A stretch of DNA of 12,408 bases from a bacterium (GCA_029210545.1 JARGFV010000078.1:1-12408); one strand, 5' to 3'. Counted from the first letter of the stretch, positions 1-8,912 are shown. A program made the numbers and translations. Notes: generated by a model not told the origin, from the sequence alone.

Positions 1-28
1 GAAAGGGAAAACGACGCTTTTCCCTTTC
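1..28. repeat. Perfect inverted repeat at the window edge (11-bp stem, 6-base loop)
   Basis: Bases 1-11 (GAAAGGGAAAA) are the exact reverse complement of bases 18-28, separated by the loop CGACGC. It could end transcription of a gene lying upstream of the window (tilS often precedes ftsH, but nothing of it is visible). It is not a textbook terminator: the stem is AT-rich outside its GGG/CCC core, and the T-run lies inside the 3' arm, not after it. The repeat may extend beyond the window start. Confidence 0.6.
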
Positions 29-34
29 CGTGGA

Positions 35-82
35 GCGAAAAGTCCCGGATTGGACTTTTTGCGACTCTATCAAAATTGGAGG
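35..82 (+). repeat. Hairpin repeat, copy 1, carrying the ftsH ribosome binding site
   Basis: Bases 35-45 pair with 52-62 in an 11-bp stem (one G-T wobble) around a 6-base loop. The 3' flank reads CTCTATC, then a spacer, then TGGAG at 77-81. The right half matches the element before the CBS gene (8881-8905) at about 20 of 25 positions with identical spacing, while the stems differ in sequence but stay paired. A third, inverted copy lies at 12322-12350. The GGAGG at 78-82 is the Shine-Dalgarno sequence of ftsH, so the repeat sits in the 5' leader of that gene. Confidence 0.65.
78..82 (+). promoter_or_regulatory. Ribosome binding site that sets the ftsH start at TTG 91
   Basis: GGAGG lies 8 bases before the TTG at 91. 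The longer reading from TTG 76 would put this sequence inside the coding region and add five residues (MEVVV) with no ribosome binding site of its own. Translation from 91 gives [11 protein letters not shown], which matches the usual N terminus of FtsH. Confidence 0.75.
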
Positions 83-90
83 TAGTGGTC

Positions 91-1945
<1,855 letters not shown>

Positions 1946-1968
<23 letters not shown>

Positions 1969-3148
1969 TACCGGGATCTTCGGCATCAGGGAAGAGATGT
2001 CCCGGATGGGTGTCGATCCGACAGGGATCGGCATCATGGAGGGGAAGAGCCGTCATCTCCTGATCCGGTTGGACGAGGTGGACCTGAGAGCCGCTCTTAT
2101 CCTCAAGCAGAACCTCCTGTCCCTCGGAGGTGAGGCGGCCTTGAGGAAAGAAGCGGCGGGTCTGACCGTCCAGGCGACCCCGGCGCTCCTCATGGGTACC
2201 GTGCTGCAGCTGCGGCGCCTGGTCGATAAACTCAAGAGCCAGCCCTTCGGACTTTCGGACCTTGCGCAGAGCCTGACGGAACTCCTTCACAGGATCGACG
2301 AAAGAGCGACGTTTATCGTGGGAGGCCGTGACCTCCTCGAGGACCCAAAAGTAGCCGTTATGGGCGTTCTCAACGTCACTCCCGACTCTTTTTCCGACGG
2401 TGGAAAGTTCCTTGACCTGAATCAGGCCGTTTCGAGGGGGGTCGAAATGAACGCCCTGGGCGCCAGCATTATCGACGTGGGTGGCGAGTCGACGAGGCCG
2501 GGTTCCCGATCGGTGGAGGCAGAGGAGGAGATCCGTCGGGTGATCCCCGTCATAGAGGGCCTGTTCCGCGAGGGGGTCGGCGAGATCTCTGTAGACACGA
2601 CCAGGGCCAGTGTAGCGCAAAAGGCCCTCGACGCGGGAGCGACCATCATAAACGACATCAGCGCCATGACTTTTGACCCGGGAATGCCCGCCATCGCCTC
2701 TTCAGCCAACGCATCGGTCATCCTCATGCACACAAGGGGGCGGCCCGAGACCATGCAGAACGTTCTCGAGTACAAGGACCTTCTGGGGGAGATCGCTCTT
2801 TATCTCGGCAGCTCGGTGGAGAGGGTTCTTGAGGCCGGTATTCCCCTCGAGAGGATATGTGTTGATCCCGGGATAGGTTTCGGAAAATCGCCGGAACAGA
2901 ACCTCGAGATCATCGGCCGCATCGGTGAGTTAAGGTCCGTGGGAACAGCGGTCATGGTGGGAGCCTCACGAAAATCCTTCATCGGGGCCGTTTCCGGCGC
3001 CGATGTCGACGAAAGGATTCCCGGTTCCCTCGCCGCTGTCACGGCGGCTGTGCTGCGGGGAGCCGATATGGTAAGGGTCCACGATGTCAGTGAGACTGTA
3101 CAGGCCCTTGCAGTGGCTACAGGTATCAGGGAACACGTCCAATGCTGA
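1946..3148 (+). CDS. folP: Dihydropteroate synthase with an N-terminal extension
   Basis: Condenses dihydropterin pyrophosphate with p-aminobenzoate to dihydropteroate in folate synthesis; cytoplasmic TIM barrel. The DHPS core starts near residue 136, with [11 protein letters not shown] at 143-153, then [43 protein letters not shown] and RVHDV near the end. These are the pterin, phosphate and sulfonamide/pABA-binding loops, so it should be active. The protein has 400 residues against about 270-290 for the minimal enzyme; the first 130 or so form an extra domain that I recall from deltaproteobacterial and some clostridial FolP proteins and whose function I do not know. The ATG at 1946 lies inside ftsH and has only a weak upstream GGAAG. 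An internal ATG at 1998 would keep most of the extension. The stop overlaps the start of cdaA by 7 bases. Confidence 0.95.
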
Positions 3149-3978
3149 ACATGCTCATGGAGTTTATCAACAGTATCAGCCTCCAGGACCTTCTGGACAT
3201 AGCGGCGGTCTCCATTGTCCTGTACTGGATGCTGCTCCTGATACGGGGAACCAGGGCTCTTCAGATGGTTTTCGGCCTCGTGGTCCTGGGCGGCGGTTAT
3301 ATCCTGGCCCAGGGGTTTGAGCTGAGCACGCTGGAGTGGATCCTTGAAAACTTCCTCGGTTCCATCGTCATCATCCTTGTCATCCTGTTCCAGGACGAGT
3401 TACGGCGGGCGTTGGCCCTGGTCGGTTCAAACCCCCTCACCGGGGCAAATCCCGGGGAACAGAAGCACCTTATCGAGGAACTCGTCCGTACGGCCACAGC
3501 CCTGTCCAGCAGGCGTATCGGCGCTCTTGTCGTTCTCGAGCGGTTTACCGGGTTGAAGAACTACATCGAGAAAGGAACTCCCATAGAGGGAACCGTGAGC
3601 AGGGACCTGCTGTTATCGATCTTCATGCCTTTTTCCCCCATTCACGACGGCGCTGTCATCATCAGTGGAGGCAGGATCGCCGCTGCCCAGTGTTTCCTCC
3701 CCCTGACCCTCAACCCCAGGCTTGAAAAAATCCTGGGAACCCGTCACAGGGCGGCACTGGGGCTTACAGAAGAGACCGATGCACTGGTCATCGTCGTTTC
3801 CGAGGAATCGGGGAAAATATCGGCTGCGTGCGAGGGGAAAATGTATTCAAAACTTGAGGCTGACGAACTGAAAAGGATTCTCGAGCGTTTGCTGACTGGG
3901 GAGAAAATGCCCCATCGCCAGCGATTGAAGGAAAGGATAAAGAGTGCTCTCGGTAATCGGAAGAAATCTGCCGCTTAA
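3142..3978 (+). CDS. cdaA: Diadenylate cyclase CdaA (c-di-AMP synthase)
   Basis: Makes cyclic di-AMP from two ATP; integral inner-membrane enzyme with a cytoplasmic DAC domain. The 278-residue length is normal for the family. The first 85 or so residues hold three hydrophobic stretches (about 15-33, 40-56, 68-82), matching the three membrane segments of CdaA, and end in FQDELRRAL. The DAC domain follows, with the catalytic DGA at 169-171 and the ATP-binding RHR at 201-203 in GTRHRAALG; both are intact. The ATG overlaps the folP stop by 7 bases, and the 3' end overlaps cdaR by 35 bases. The order cdaA-cdaR-glmM is the classic module in which CdaR and GlmM both bind and modulate CdaA (known from Firmicutes). 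c-di-AMP usually controls potassium and osmolyte transport and cell-wall homeostasis; no target transporter is visible in the window. Confidence 0.97.
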   Translation: MLNMLMEFINSISLQDLLDIAAVSIVLYWMLLLIRGTRALQMVFGLVVLGGGYILAQGFELSTLEWILENFLGSIVIILVILFQDELRRALALVGSNPLTGANPGEQKHLIEELVRTATALSSRRIGALVVLERFTGLKNYIEKGTPIEGTVSRDLLLSIFMPFSPIHDGAVIISGGRIAAAQCFLPLTLNPRLEKILGTRHRAALGLTEETDALVIVVSEESGKISAACEGKMYSKLEADELKRILERLLTGEKMPHRQRLKERIKSALGNRKKSAA

Positions 3979-4621
3979 GCTCCTTTCCCTCTTTCTCGCC
4001 ATCCTCCTGTGGTCGGTGGTCTCCAGGGGAAGAGGTGGCGAGATGATGGAGATCAGCGTCGGCATCCCGGTGGAACTGCACAATCTGCCTCCAGACCTGG
4101 AGGTGATGAGAGACCTCGTGGAAAGAGTAAACGTCCGATTTACGGGTCCGCGCCGCATTGTATCCGGGATCTCCCACATGGGGCTTTCCATTCCGGTGGA
4201 TCTGACCGGAGCGGCCGAAGGGGAGACCACCATCGAACTTTTCAATTCGGATATCAAGGTGCCGGAAAGAGTGACGGTGACCAGGGTCAGTCCTTCCAGT
4301 GTCTCGGTTTTCCTCGAGAGGACCGTACGGAAAGAGGTTCCTGTCGAACTCGCCCTGCAGGGTACCGTGAAGGAGGGTTTCGCTGTTTCGGCCATCACCA
4401 TGAACCCGAAAACGGTCGATATCAGGGGGCCTCGGTCCATCCTGAACAGCATCAATAACCTGCGGACGTCGGTTGTCAACGTGGAAGGAGCAGGTGGACC
4501 CCTGGTCGGAGAAACGTCCCTGATCTTGCCGGAAGACAGCGTCCACGCTCTCAAGTGGTCAACGGTAAAATACGAGATCCAGATCGTGGAGAAGATGACG
4601 GAACCGGGGAAAAAGAGATAG
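3944..4621 (+). CDS. cdaR: YbbR-domain protein CdaR, regulator of the diadenylate cyclase
   Basis: Single-pass membrane protein with extracytoplasmic YbbR domains; in Firmicutes it binds CdaA and tunes c-di-AMP synthesis. The 225 residues open with a short positive N terminus and one hydrophobic segment (about 10-28, ending LLWSVVS). Two beta-rich YbbR repeats follow (about 36-115 and 116-205). Each has a YbbR-like pattern of a hydrophobic strand, a turn and a GPR motif (FTGPRR in the first, IRGPRS in the second). Firmicute CdaR often has three or four repeats, so this is a short version. The start is GTG 3944, with AAGGAAAGGA at 3928-3937 as ribosome binding site, which puts the start 35 bases inside cdaA. 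The tail is lysine-rich (PGKKR). Function rests on gene context plus the fold; sequence alone would give only 'YbbR-like'. Confidence 0.9.
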   Translation: MLSVIGRNLPLKLLSLFLAILLWSVVSRGRGGEMMEISVGIPVELHNLPPDLEVMRDLVERVNVRFTGPRRIVSGISHMGLSIPVDLTGAAEGETTIELFNSDIKVPERVTVTRVSPSSVSVFLERTVRKEVPVELALQGTVKEGFAVSAITMNPKTVDIRGPRSILNSINNLRTSVVNVEGAGGPLVGETSLILPEDSVHALKWSTVKYEIQIVEKMTEPGKKR

Positions 4622-4635
4622 GCCCTTTGCCCCGG
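4604..4635 (+). other. Possible hairpin across the cdaR stop codon
   Basis: CCGGGG at 4604-4609 pairs exactly with CCCCGG at 4630-4635. Inside, after one mismatch, AAA 4611-4613 can pair with TTT 4626-4628. No T-run follows, so it is not a canonical terminator. It could partly insulate or stabilise the upstream message before glmM. Confidence 0.35.
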
Positions 4636-4682
4636 AATCCCATGAAACCTTTCAGTATAACTTTAACAATATCTGTAAAATT
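4636..4682 (+). promoter_or_regulatory. AT-rich leader of glmM without a Shine-Dalgarno sequence
   Basis: Bases 4650-4682 are strikingly AT-rich compared with their surroundings. They contain TATAAC and TAAAAT, which resemble -10 boxes, but no convincing -35 box sits at the right distance. Nothing resembling GGAG or AAGG lies within 20 bases of the glmM ATG. The region could be a weak promoter or an unstructured, A/U-rich initiation region; I cannot separate these by eye. Confidence 0.35.
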
Positions 4683-6047
4683 ATGAATAATAAAAGGTAT
4701 TTCGGTACAGACGGTATCAGGGGGATAGCCAACAGACATCCCATAACACCGGAGTTCGCACTCAGCCTGGGTAAATCGATCGGAACCTACTTCAGGCGCG
4801 GCAAATCGCATCCCAGGATCATCATCGGCAAGGATACCAGGCTTTCCGGATACATGATCGAATCCGCCCTGATGTCGGGCATATGTTCCATGGGGGCTGA
4901 TGTGTACCTGGTCGGTCCACTGCCTACCCCCGCCATCGCCTTCCTGGTTCGATCGATGCGGGCAGAAGCGGGGATCGTTATTTCGGCTTCCCACAACCCG
5001 TTCACAGATAACGGAATCAAGGTTTATGGCTCTGACGGCAGGAAGCTGCCCGACGCGGTCGAGCTGAAACTGGAGGCCCTCATCGATATGGGAACTCCCG
5101 AAGGACCGGAGGGCGTCGGTCTGGGCAGGGCCCGAAGGCTTGATGACGCCGAGGGCCGATACATTGTCCACGCCAAGTCCACCCTGGAAGCGGGGCTGTC
5201 CCTGGAGGGTTTGAAGATCGTCGTTGACTGCGCCAACGGCGCGGGATACGAGGTGGCGCCGGTCATCCTGAGTGAACTCGGAGCTGAAGTCATCGCCCTG
5301 TGGGATGCGCCGAACGGGACCAACATCAACAGCGGCTGCGGTTCTACCGAACCGGGATCCATGGTACGAAAAGTCCTCGAAACCGGCGCTGACCTGGGAA
5401 TCGCCCTTGACGGCGACGCCGACAGGGCGATCCTGGCCGACGAGACCGGCAGCATCGTGGACGGGGACGACATGCTCTTTCTGGGCGCATCCCGCCTCAA
5501 GGAGAGGGGCGAACTCCGCAACGACACGGTCGTCGGAACGATCATGACCAACGTGGGACTTGAGGCAGCCCTCCGCAAAATGGGGATTGCGCTCGTACGC
5601 GCCAGAGTGGGGGACCGCTACGTTCTGGAGGAGATGACTTCCACGGGATCGGTCCTGGGAGCCGAACCGTCAGGGCACGTCATCTACCTCAAGCATTCGG
5701 CAACGGGAGACGGGGTTGTGACGGCTCTTCAGGTCCTGCAATCCATGGTCGACGCCGGAGAACCGCTTTCCAAACTCACGGGAGGATGGAAGCGTTATCC
5801 ACAGGTCATGCAAAACCTGCGTGTCGACAATAATAAGACAAACCTCGAGGGTGAGCCCTGGTTCGAGGAAATGCTTGAGGAGGCCAGGGGCAAACTGGGA
5901 ACCGACAATATCCTCAGCCTGCGATATTCGGGTACGGAGCCCCTTCTGAGGGTGACGGTGTCCAGCGAATCGGAAGAATCGACCACCATGATCTGCGATC
6001 ACCTGTGCAACAGGCTGATCGAACGGTTCGGGTGGGAGAAGATCTAG
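4683..6047 (+). CDS. glmM: Phosphoglucosamine mutase GlmM
   Basis: Converts glucosamine-6-phosphate to glucosamine-1-phosphate on the way to UDP-GlcNAc, the precursor of peptidoglycan and lipid A; cytoplasmic alpha-D-phosphohexomutase family. The 454 residues start MNNKRYFGTDGIRG, the family signature. The phosphorylated catalytic serine is Ser103 in SASHNP (101-106), the metal-binding loop DGDADR is at 243-248, and the phosphate-binding loop RYSGTEP is at 414-420. All four domains are present and full length. Position three of the metal loop (DGDADR for DGDGDR) is a common variant. In Firmicutes GlmM binds and inhibits CdaA, so its place directly after cdaA-cdaR suggests the same link between wall precursors and c-di-AMP. 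The start is fixed by homology, as no ribosome binding site precedes it. Confidence 0.98.
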   Translation: MNNKRYFGTDGIRGIANRHPITPEFALSLGKSIGTYFRRGKSHPRIIIGKDTRLSGYMIESALMSGICSMGADVYLVGPLPTPAIAFLVRSMRAEAGIVISASHNPFTDNGIKVYGSDGRKLPDAVELKLEALIDMGTPEGPEGVGLGRARRLDDAEGRYIVHAKSTLEAGLSLEGLKIVVDCANGAGYEVAPVILSELGAEVIALWDAPNGTNINSGCGSTEPGSMVRKVLETGADLGIALDGDADRAILADETGSIVDGDDMLFLGASRLKERGELRNDTVVGTIMTNVGLEAALRKMGIALVRARVGDRYVLEEMTSTGSVLGAEPSGHVIYLKHSATGDGVVTALQVLQSMVDAGEPLSKLTGGWKRYPQVMQNLRVDNNKTNLEGEPWFEEMLEEARGKLGTDNILSLRYSGTEPLLRVTVSSESEESTTMICDHLCNRLIERFGWEKI

Positions 6048-6052
6048 GTGCG

Positions 6053-6080
6053 GGTTTCGAATTTCGAGTTTCTGGTTAGT
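6053..6080. repeat. Degenerate 7-base tandem repeat, about four units (GGTTTCG type)
   Basis: Four consecutive heptamers can be read from 6053: GGTTTCG, AATTTCG, and two more diverged ones, sharing a TT at positions 3-4. The array starts five bases after the glmM stop. The octamer GAATTTCG at 6059-6066 recurs at 6170-6177 just before the pdxJ ribosome binding site. A period of seven rules out coding meaning. Confidence 0.5.
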
Positions 6081-6133
6081 GCAACGATACAAGAGAGCCC
6101 GGGTTGCTGCACGAAGGCTCCGATGCTGACGAT

Positions 6134-6168
6134 CTTAACTCAGAACCCCAGACCCTAAACCAAAAACC
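6134..6168. repeat. Degenerate 7-base tandem repeat, five units (nnnAACC type)
   Basis: Five heptamers in strict register from 6134, such as CAGAACC and CTAAACC, share the 3' half AACC or a one-base variant of it. The array ends nine bases before the pdxJ Shine-Dalgarno sequence. The unit differs from the array at 6053 but the period is the same. Together these arrays occupy nearly half of the 141-base glmM-pdxJ spacer, in which I see no gene. Confidence 0.55.
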
Positions 6169-6188
6169 TGAATTTCGGAGGAATTCTC

Positions 6189-6932
6189 ATGCACAGATCA
6201 GGGGCAGGTTATACGCGGCTCGGTGTGAATGTGGACCACGTGGCCACAGTCCGCCAGGCGAGGGGTGTCGAGGTTCCGGATCCTGTGGAGGCCGCGTTTC
6301 TCGCGGAACTGGGAGGATGCGACGGGATAACTATCCACCTCAGGGAGGATCGGCGGCACATCCAGGACCGGGACCTCGCCATTTTGAGGAGGACCGTCAA
6401 AACGAGGTTGAACCTGGAGATGGCCTCGACCCAGGAGATGGTCAAGATCGCCCTGGACGTCAAGCCCGATGTGGTGACCCTGGTACCCGAGCGGAGAGAA
6501 GAGCTGACCACCGAGGGTGGGCTGGAAGTCGCCATGAACATGGATTACCTCAGGAAGGTCATCACTCTCCTCAGTGATGCCGAGATCCGCGTCAGCCTTT
6601 TCGTGGACCCCGACATCGATCAGATCAAGGCATCCCACAGGGTCGCCGCTCATGCCGTGGAGATCCACACGGGTAAGTACGCCGCGGCGAAGACCAGAAG
6701 CGAAGCCCATAACGAATATGACAGGATCGTCAACACCGCCAAGGTTGCCCAGAAACTCAAGCTTCAGGTCATTGCCGGTCACGGTCTCGATTACCGCAAC
6801 GTCAGGGCCATTGTCGAAATACCCGAGATCGTTGAGGTGAACATAGGTCACAGCATCGTATCCCGGGCGGTGATGGTGGGCATGGAACGGGCGGTCAGGG
6901 AGATGAAAATGGCCATGGGAGGGACTTTATGA
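6189..6932 (+). CDS. pdxJ: Pyridoxine 5'-phosphate synthase PdxJ
   Basis: Condenses 3-amino-2-oxopropyl phosphate with 1-deoxy-xylulose-5-phosphate to pyridoxine 5'-phosphate, the last ring-forming step of the DXP-dependent vitamin B6 route; cytoplasmic TIM barrel. The 247 residues are normal length. Family signatures run in order: [16 protein letters not shown] (11-26), [13 protein letters not shown] (46-58), [47 protein letters not shown] and [12 protein letters not shown], so substrate and phosphate sites look intact. A strong GGAGGA at 6177-6182 lies six bases before the ATG. The stop overlaps the acpS start as ATGA, indicating coupling. pdxJ-acpS is a widespread pair (also in Escherichia coli). 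Its presence means the organism uses the DXP-dependent PLP route. Confidence 0.98.
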   Translation: MHRSGAGYTRLGVNVDHVATVRQARGVEVPDPVEAAFLAELGGCDGITIHLREDRRHIQDRDLAILRRTVKTRLNLEMASTQEMVKIALDVKPDVVTLVPERREELTTEGGLEVAMNMDYLRKVITLLSDAEIRVSLFVDPDIDQIKASHRVAAHAVEIHTGKYAAAKTRSEAHNEYDRIVNTAKVAQKLKLQVIAGHGLDYRNVRAIVEIPEIVEVNIGHSIVSRAVMVGMERAVREMKMAMGGTL

Positions 6933-7306
6933 TCATCGGAACAGGGATCGATCACGTCCAGGGCGAACGGATGAAGGAGATGCTCCTCAAGTGGGCCGAC
7001 CGGGTGGAAAACCGCGTCTTCGACGAAGTGGAACTGGAGTACTCCAGGTCCAAGGGTGAGACACACCTCCACCTTGCCGCGCGTTTCGCAGCCAAGGAGG
7101 CCCTTTTCAAGGCGCTCGGCAAAGGACTCAGCGAAGGGATGACATGGACCGACGTCAAGGTGGTCAATGACGAATCGGGCAAGCCGTCCATTGATCTGAA
7201 GAACAGGGCAAGGGAGATCGCCGAGGGGATGGGAGTAAAAAAGATCCATGTCAGTCTGACCCACACCGATGACTGTGCCGTCGCGATGGTCATCCTGGAG
7301 GGATAG
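6929..7306 (+). CDS. acpS: Holo-[acyl-carrier-protein] synthase AcpS
   Basis: Transfers 4'-phosphopantetheine from CoA to the serine of apo-ACP, switching on fatty-acid synthesis; small cytoplasmic trimer. The 125 residues carry the two magnesium-binding signatures of the family: GTGIDHV with Asp8, and [11 protein letters not shown] with Glu57 and Lys61. The C-terminal strand [14 protein letters not shown] is also typical. The start ATG overlaps the pdxJ stop by four bases, and only one base separates the stop from the TTG start of nnr. Its GGAGGGA-containing 3' end (7297-7303) doubles as the ribosome binding site of nnr. Confidence 0.97.
   Translation: MIIGTGIDHVQGERMKEMLLKWADRVENRVFDEVELEYSRSKGETHLHLAARFAAKEALFKALGKGLSEGMTWTDVKVVNDESGKPSIDLKNRAREIAEGMGVKKIHVSLTHTDDCAVAMVILEG
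7297..7302 (+). promoter_or_regulatory. Ribosome binding site that sets the nnr start at TTG 7308
   Basis: GGAGGG inside the last codons of acpS lies five bases before TTG 7308. The longest open frame begins at 7269, deep inside acpS, and would add 13 unrelated residues. From 7308 the protein starts MKTVSPQQMREIDRLT, the expected N terminus of the epimerase domain. Confidence 0.75.
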
Positions 7307-7307
7307 C

Positions 7308-8864
7308 TTGAAAACTGTCAGCCCTCAGCAGATGCGGGAGATCGACCGGCTGACCATCGAGGAGTACGGTGTCCCCTCAATGGTACTCATGGAGAACGCC
7401 GGCGGTGCCCTCGCAGACGAGATCGAACGCCGGTTCGAAGAGAAAAGGCTGACTATTACAGTGATCGCGGGCCCCGGGAACAACGGCGGGGACGGGATGG
7501 TAGCAGCCCGGCACCTGGCAGAACGCGGTCACGAGGTCGTTGTATTCCTGGCAGCCCCCAAAGCGGCCTTCAAAGGGGACGCGAAGGCCCAGCTGAGGAT
7601 ACTGACCCGCCTGGGTCTCGAACTCTCCGTTCTTTCGTCACCGGCTTCTTTTGAAAGAGCCTTTGCCAGGGCGGGCCGTTCGGACTCCGTCATCGACTCC
7701 CTGTTCGGTACGGGGCTGAAAAAGCCGGTGGAAGGACCATGGGCTGAATGTGTCAGGATCATTAACTCCTGCCCGGGGTTGGTGATCTCAGCGGATATAC
7801 CGTCCGGGCTGGACGGAGGCACGGGCCATCCCCACGGGGAATGTGTCACAGCCGATGTAACGGTGACTTTCGGCCTTCCCAAAACGGGGCTCCTCCTGTA
7901 CCCGGGGGCTCACTTCGCGGGAGAGGTTGTCGTCGTCGACATCGGGATCCCCTCCGACGTCATCGAATCCATTGGTCTTCCAGGCCAGGTTATCGGTTCA
8001 GAAGCGGTGAACCATGTCTACAGGGAACGTTGGCCGGACACTCACAAGGGCACTTACGGGCACGTTCTCCTGTGCTGCGGCTCCACCGGCAGGATAGGCG
8101 CCGGGATACTTGCATCAAGGGGAGCCCTCCGGGCCGGAGCGGGACTTGTCACCCTGGCCGTGCCCGCTTCGGCCGTCTTGTATGCGGATGCGGCGACGCC
8201 GGAGGTCATGGTTGAGCCTCTCCCGGAGAATGACGGAGGTTCCCTGTCATCCAAGGGTCTAACCGCCCTCAAGGGGCTTCTGGAGTCCAGGGACGCCCTT
8301 GCCATCGGACCGGGCCTTTCCACCGATCCGGAGGTGGGCAAGCTGGTCAAAGGGGTCCTCATGGAAGTGAACTGCCCGGCAGTGGTGGACGCCGACGCGC
8401 TCAACGTCCTCGCGGGCGGGATAGGGCTCCTCAAGGAACGGTCAGCCGGTACTGTCCTGACTCCCCACCCCGGGGAAATGGCAAGGATCCTGGGCATCGA
8501 CAGCAGGGAGGTGCAAAGGGACAGGATCGGTTCGGCCCTGAAGGCCGCGTCCCTCTCCGGAGCTGTTGTTGTTCTCAAGGGAGCCGGTACGGTTGTCGCG
8601 GAACCGGGCGGTTCCTATTTCATCAACACCACGGGCAACCCGGGCATGGCTACCGGAGGTTCAGGGGACGTGCTCACCGGGATGATCGGTGCCCTTCTGG
8701 CCATGGGGCACGGACCGGTTGAGAGCAGTATCGCGGCAGTTCACCTTCACGGTGCCGCCGGTGATCACGCGGCGGAAAGAGTCTCGGAACACGCCCTGAC
8801 CGCTTCCGATATTATTGAATCCCTGGGGACTGTCCTCAGGGAACTGACGATAGCAACCTCGTAA
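7308..8864 (+). CDS. nnr: Bifunctional NAD(P)H-hydrate epimerase / ADP-dependent NAD(P)H-hydrate dehydratase
   Basis: Repairs damaged (hydrated) NADH and NADPH: the N-terminal domain interconverts the R and S epimers of NAD(P)HX, and the C-terminal domain dehydrates S-NAD(P)HX using ADP. The 518 residues are the usual fused form (YjeF type). The epimerase (about 1-215) has GPGNNGGDG at 55-63, Asp130 in IDSLFGTGL, and SADIPSGLDGG. The dehydratase (about 225-515) is ribokinase-like, with KGTYGHVLL, GAGLVTLAVP, DADALNVL, LTPHPGEMARILG, KGAGTVV and GSGDVLTG with the probable catalytic Asp454. Both halves look active. The start is TTG 7308. The stop codon lies inside the stem of the hairpin repeat at 8858-8889. 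Its position after acpS, a CoA-using enzyme, fits a cofactor-maintenance operon. Confidence 0.97.
   Translation: MKTVSPQQMREIDRLTIEEYGVPSMVLMENAGGALADEIERRFEEKRLTITVIAGPGNNGGDGMVAARHLAERGHEVVVFLAAPKAAFKGDAKAQLRILTRLGLELSVLSSPASFERAFARAGRSDSVIDSLFGTGLKKPVEGPWAECVRIINSCPGLVISADIPSGLDGGTGHPHGECVTADVTVTFGLPKTGLLLYPGAHFAGEVVVVDIGIPSDVIESIGLPGQVIGSEAVNHVYRERWPDTHKGTYGHVLLCCGSTGRIGAGILASRGALRAGAGLVTLAVPASAVLYADAATPEVMVEPLPENDGGSLSSKGLTALKGLLESRDALAIGPGLSTDPEVGKLVKGVLMEVNCPAVVDADALNVLAGGIGLLKERSAGTVLTPHPGEMARILGIDSREVQRDRIGSALKAASLSGAVVVLKGAGTVVAEPGGSYFINTTGNPGMATGGSGDVLTGMIGALLAMGHGPVESSIAAVHLHGAAGDHAAERVSEHALTASDIIESLGTVLRELTIATS
8821..8841. repeat. Near-perfect 21-base palindrome inside the end of nnr
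   Basis: Bases 8821-8830 and 8832-8841 are inverted copies around the single base T8831, with one G-T wobble (8826/8836). It encodes part of the last 15 residues of Nnr and lies 16 bases before the next hairpin at 8858. As RNA it would open to a stem of about eight pairs with a five-base loop. Confidence 0.5.
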
Positions 8865-8905
8865 AAGTCTCTTAGAGCCGTTTTACGAGTCTATCGAAGA
8901 TGGAG
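8858..8905 (+). repeat. Hairpin repeat, copy 2, between nnr and the CBS gene
   Basis: CTCGTAAAA (8858-8866) pairs perfectly with TTTTACGAG (8881-8889) around a 14-base loop holding a small CTCTTAGAG palindrome. The 3' flank TCTATC, a spacer and TGGAG ending at 8905 match copy 1 before ftsH base for base in spacing. The nnr stop codon (8862-8864) lies in the 5' arm and the GGAG (8902-8905) is the ribosome binding site of the CBS gene. No T-run after the stem, so it is not a standard terminator. Confidence 0.65.
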
Positions 8906-8912
8906 TTTATCG

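Noticed and set aside
50-73. TTGGAC and TATCAA before ftsH as a promoter
   Set aside because: The spacing is only 12 bases and both boxes belong to the hairpin repeat.
76-90. Upstream TTG 76 as start of FtsH
   Set aside because: It overlaps the GGAGG that serves TTG 91, adds five residues unlike FtsH N termini and has no ribosome binding site.
3788-4554. Two overlapping minus-strand frames of about 235-252 codons opposite cdaA and cdaR
   Set aside because: Both lie opposite clear sense genes and overlap each other; neither shows a plausible protein sequence.
7269-7307. Upstream start of nnr inside acpS
   Set aside because: The added 13 residues are a shadow of acpS; TTG 7308 has a good ribosome binding site and the expected N terminus.
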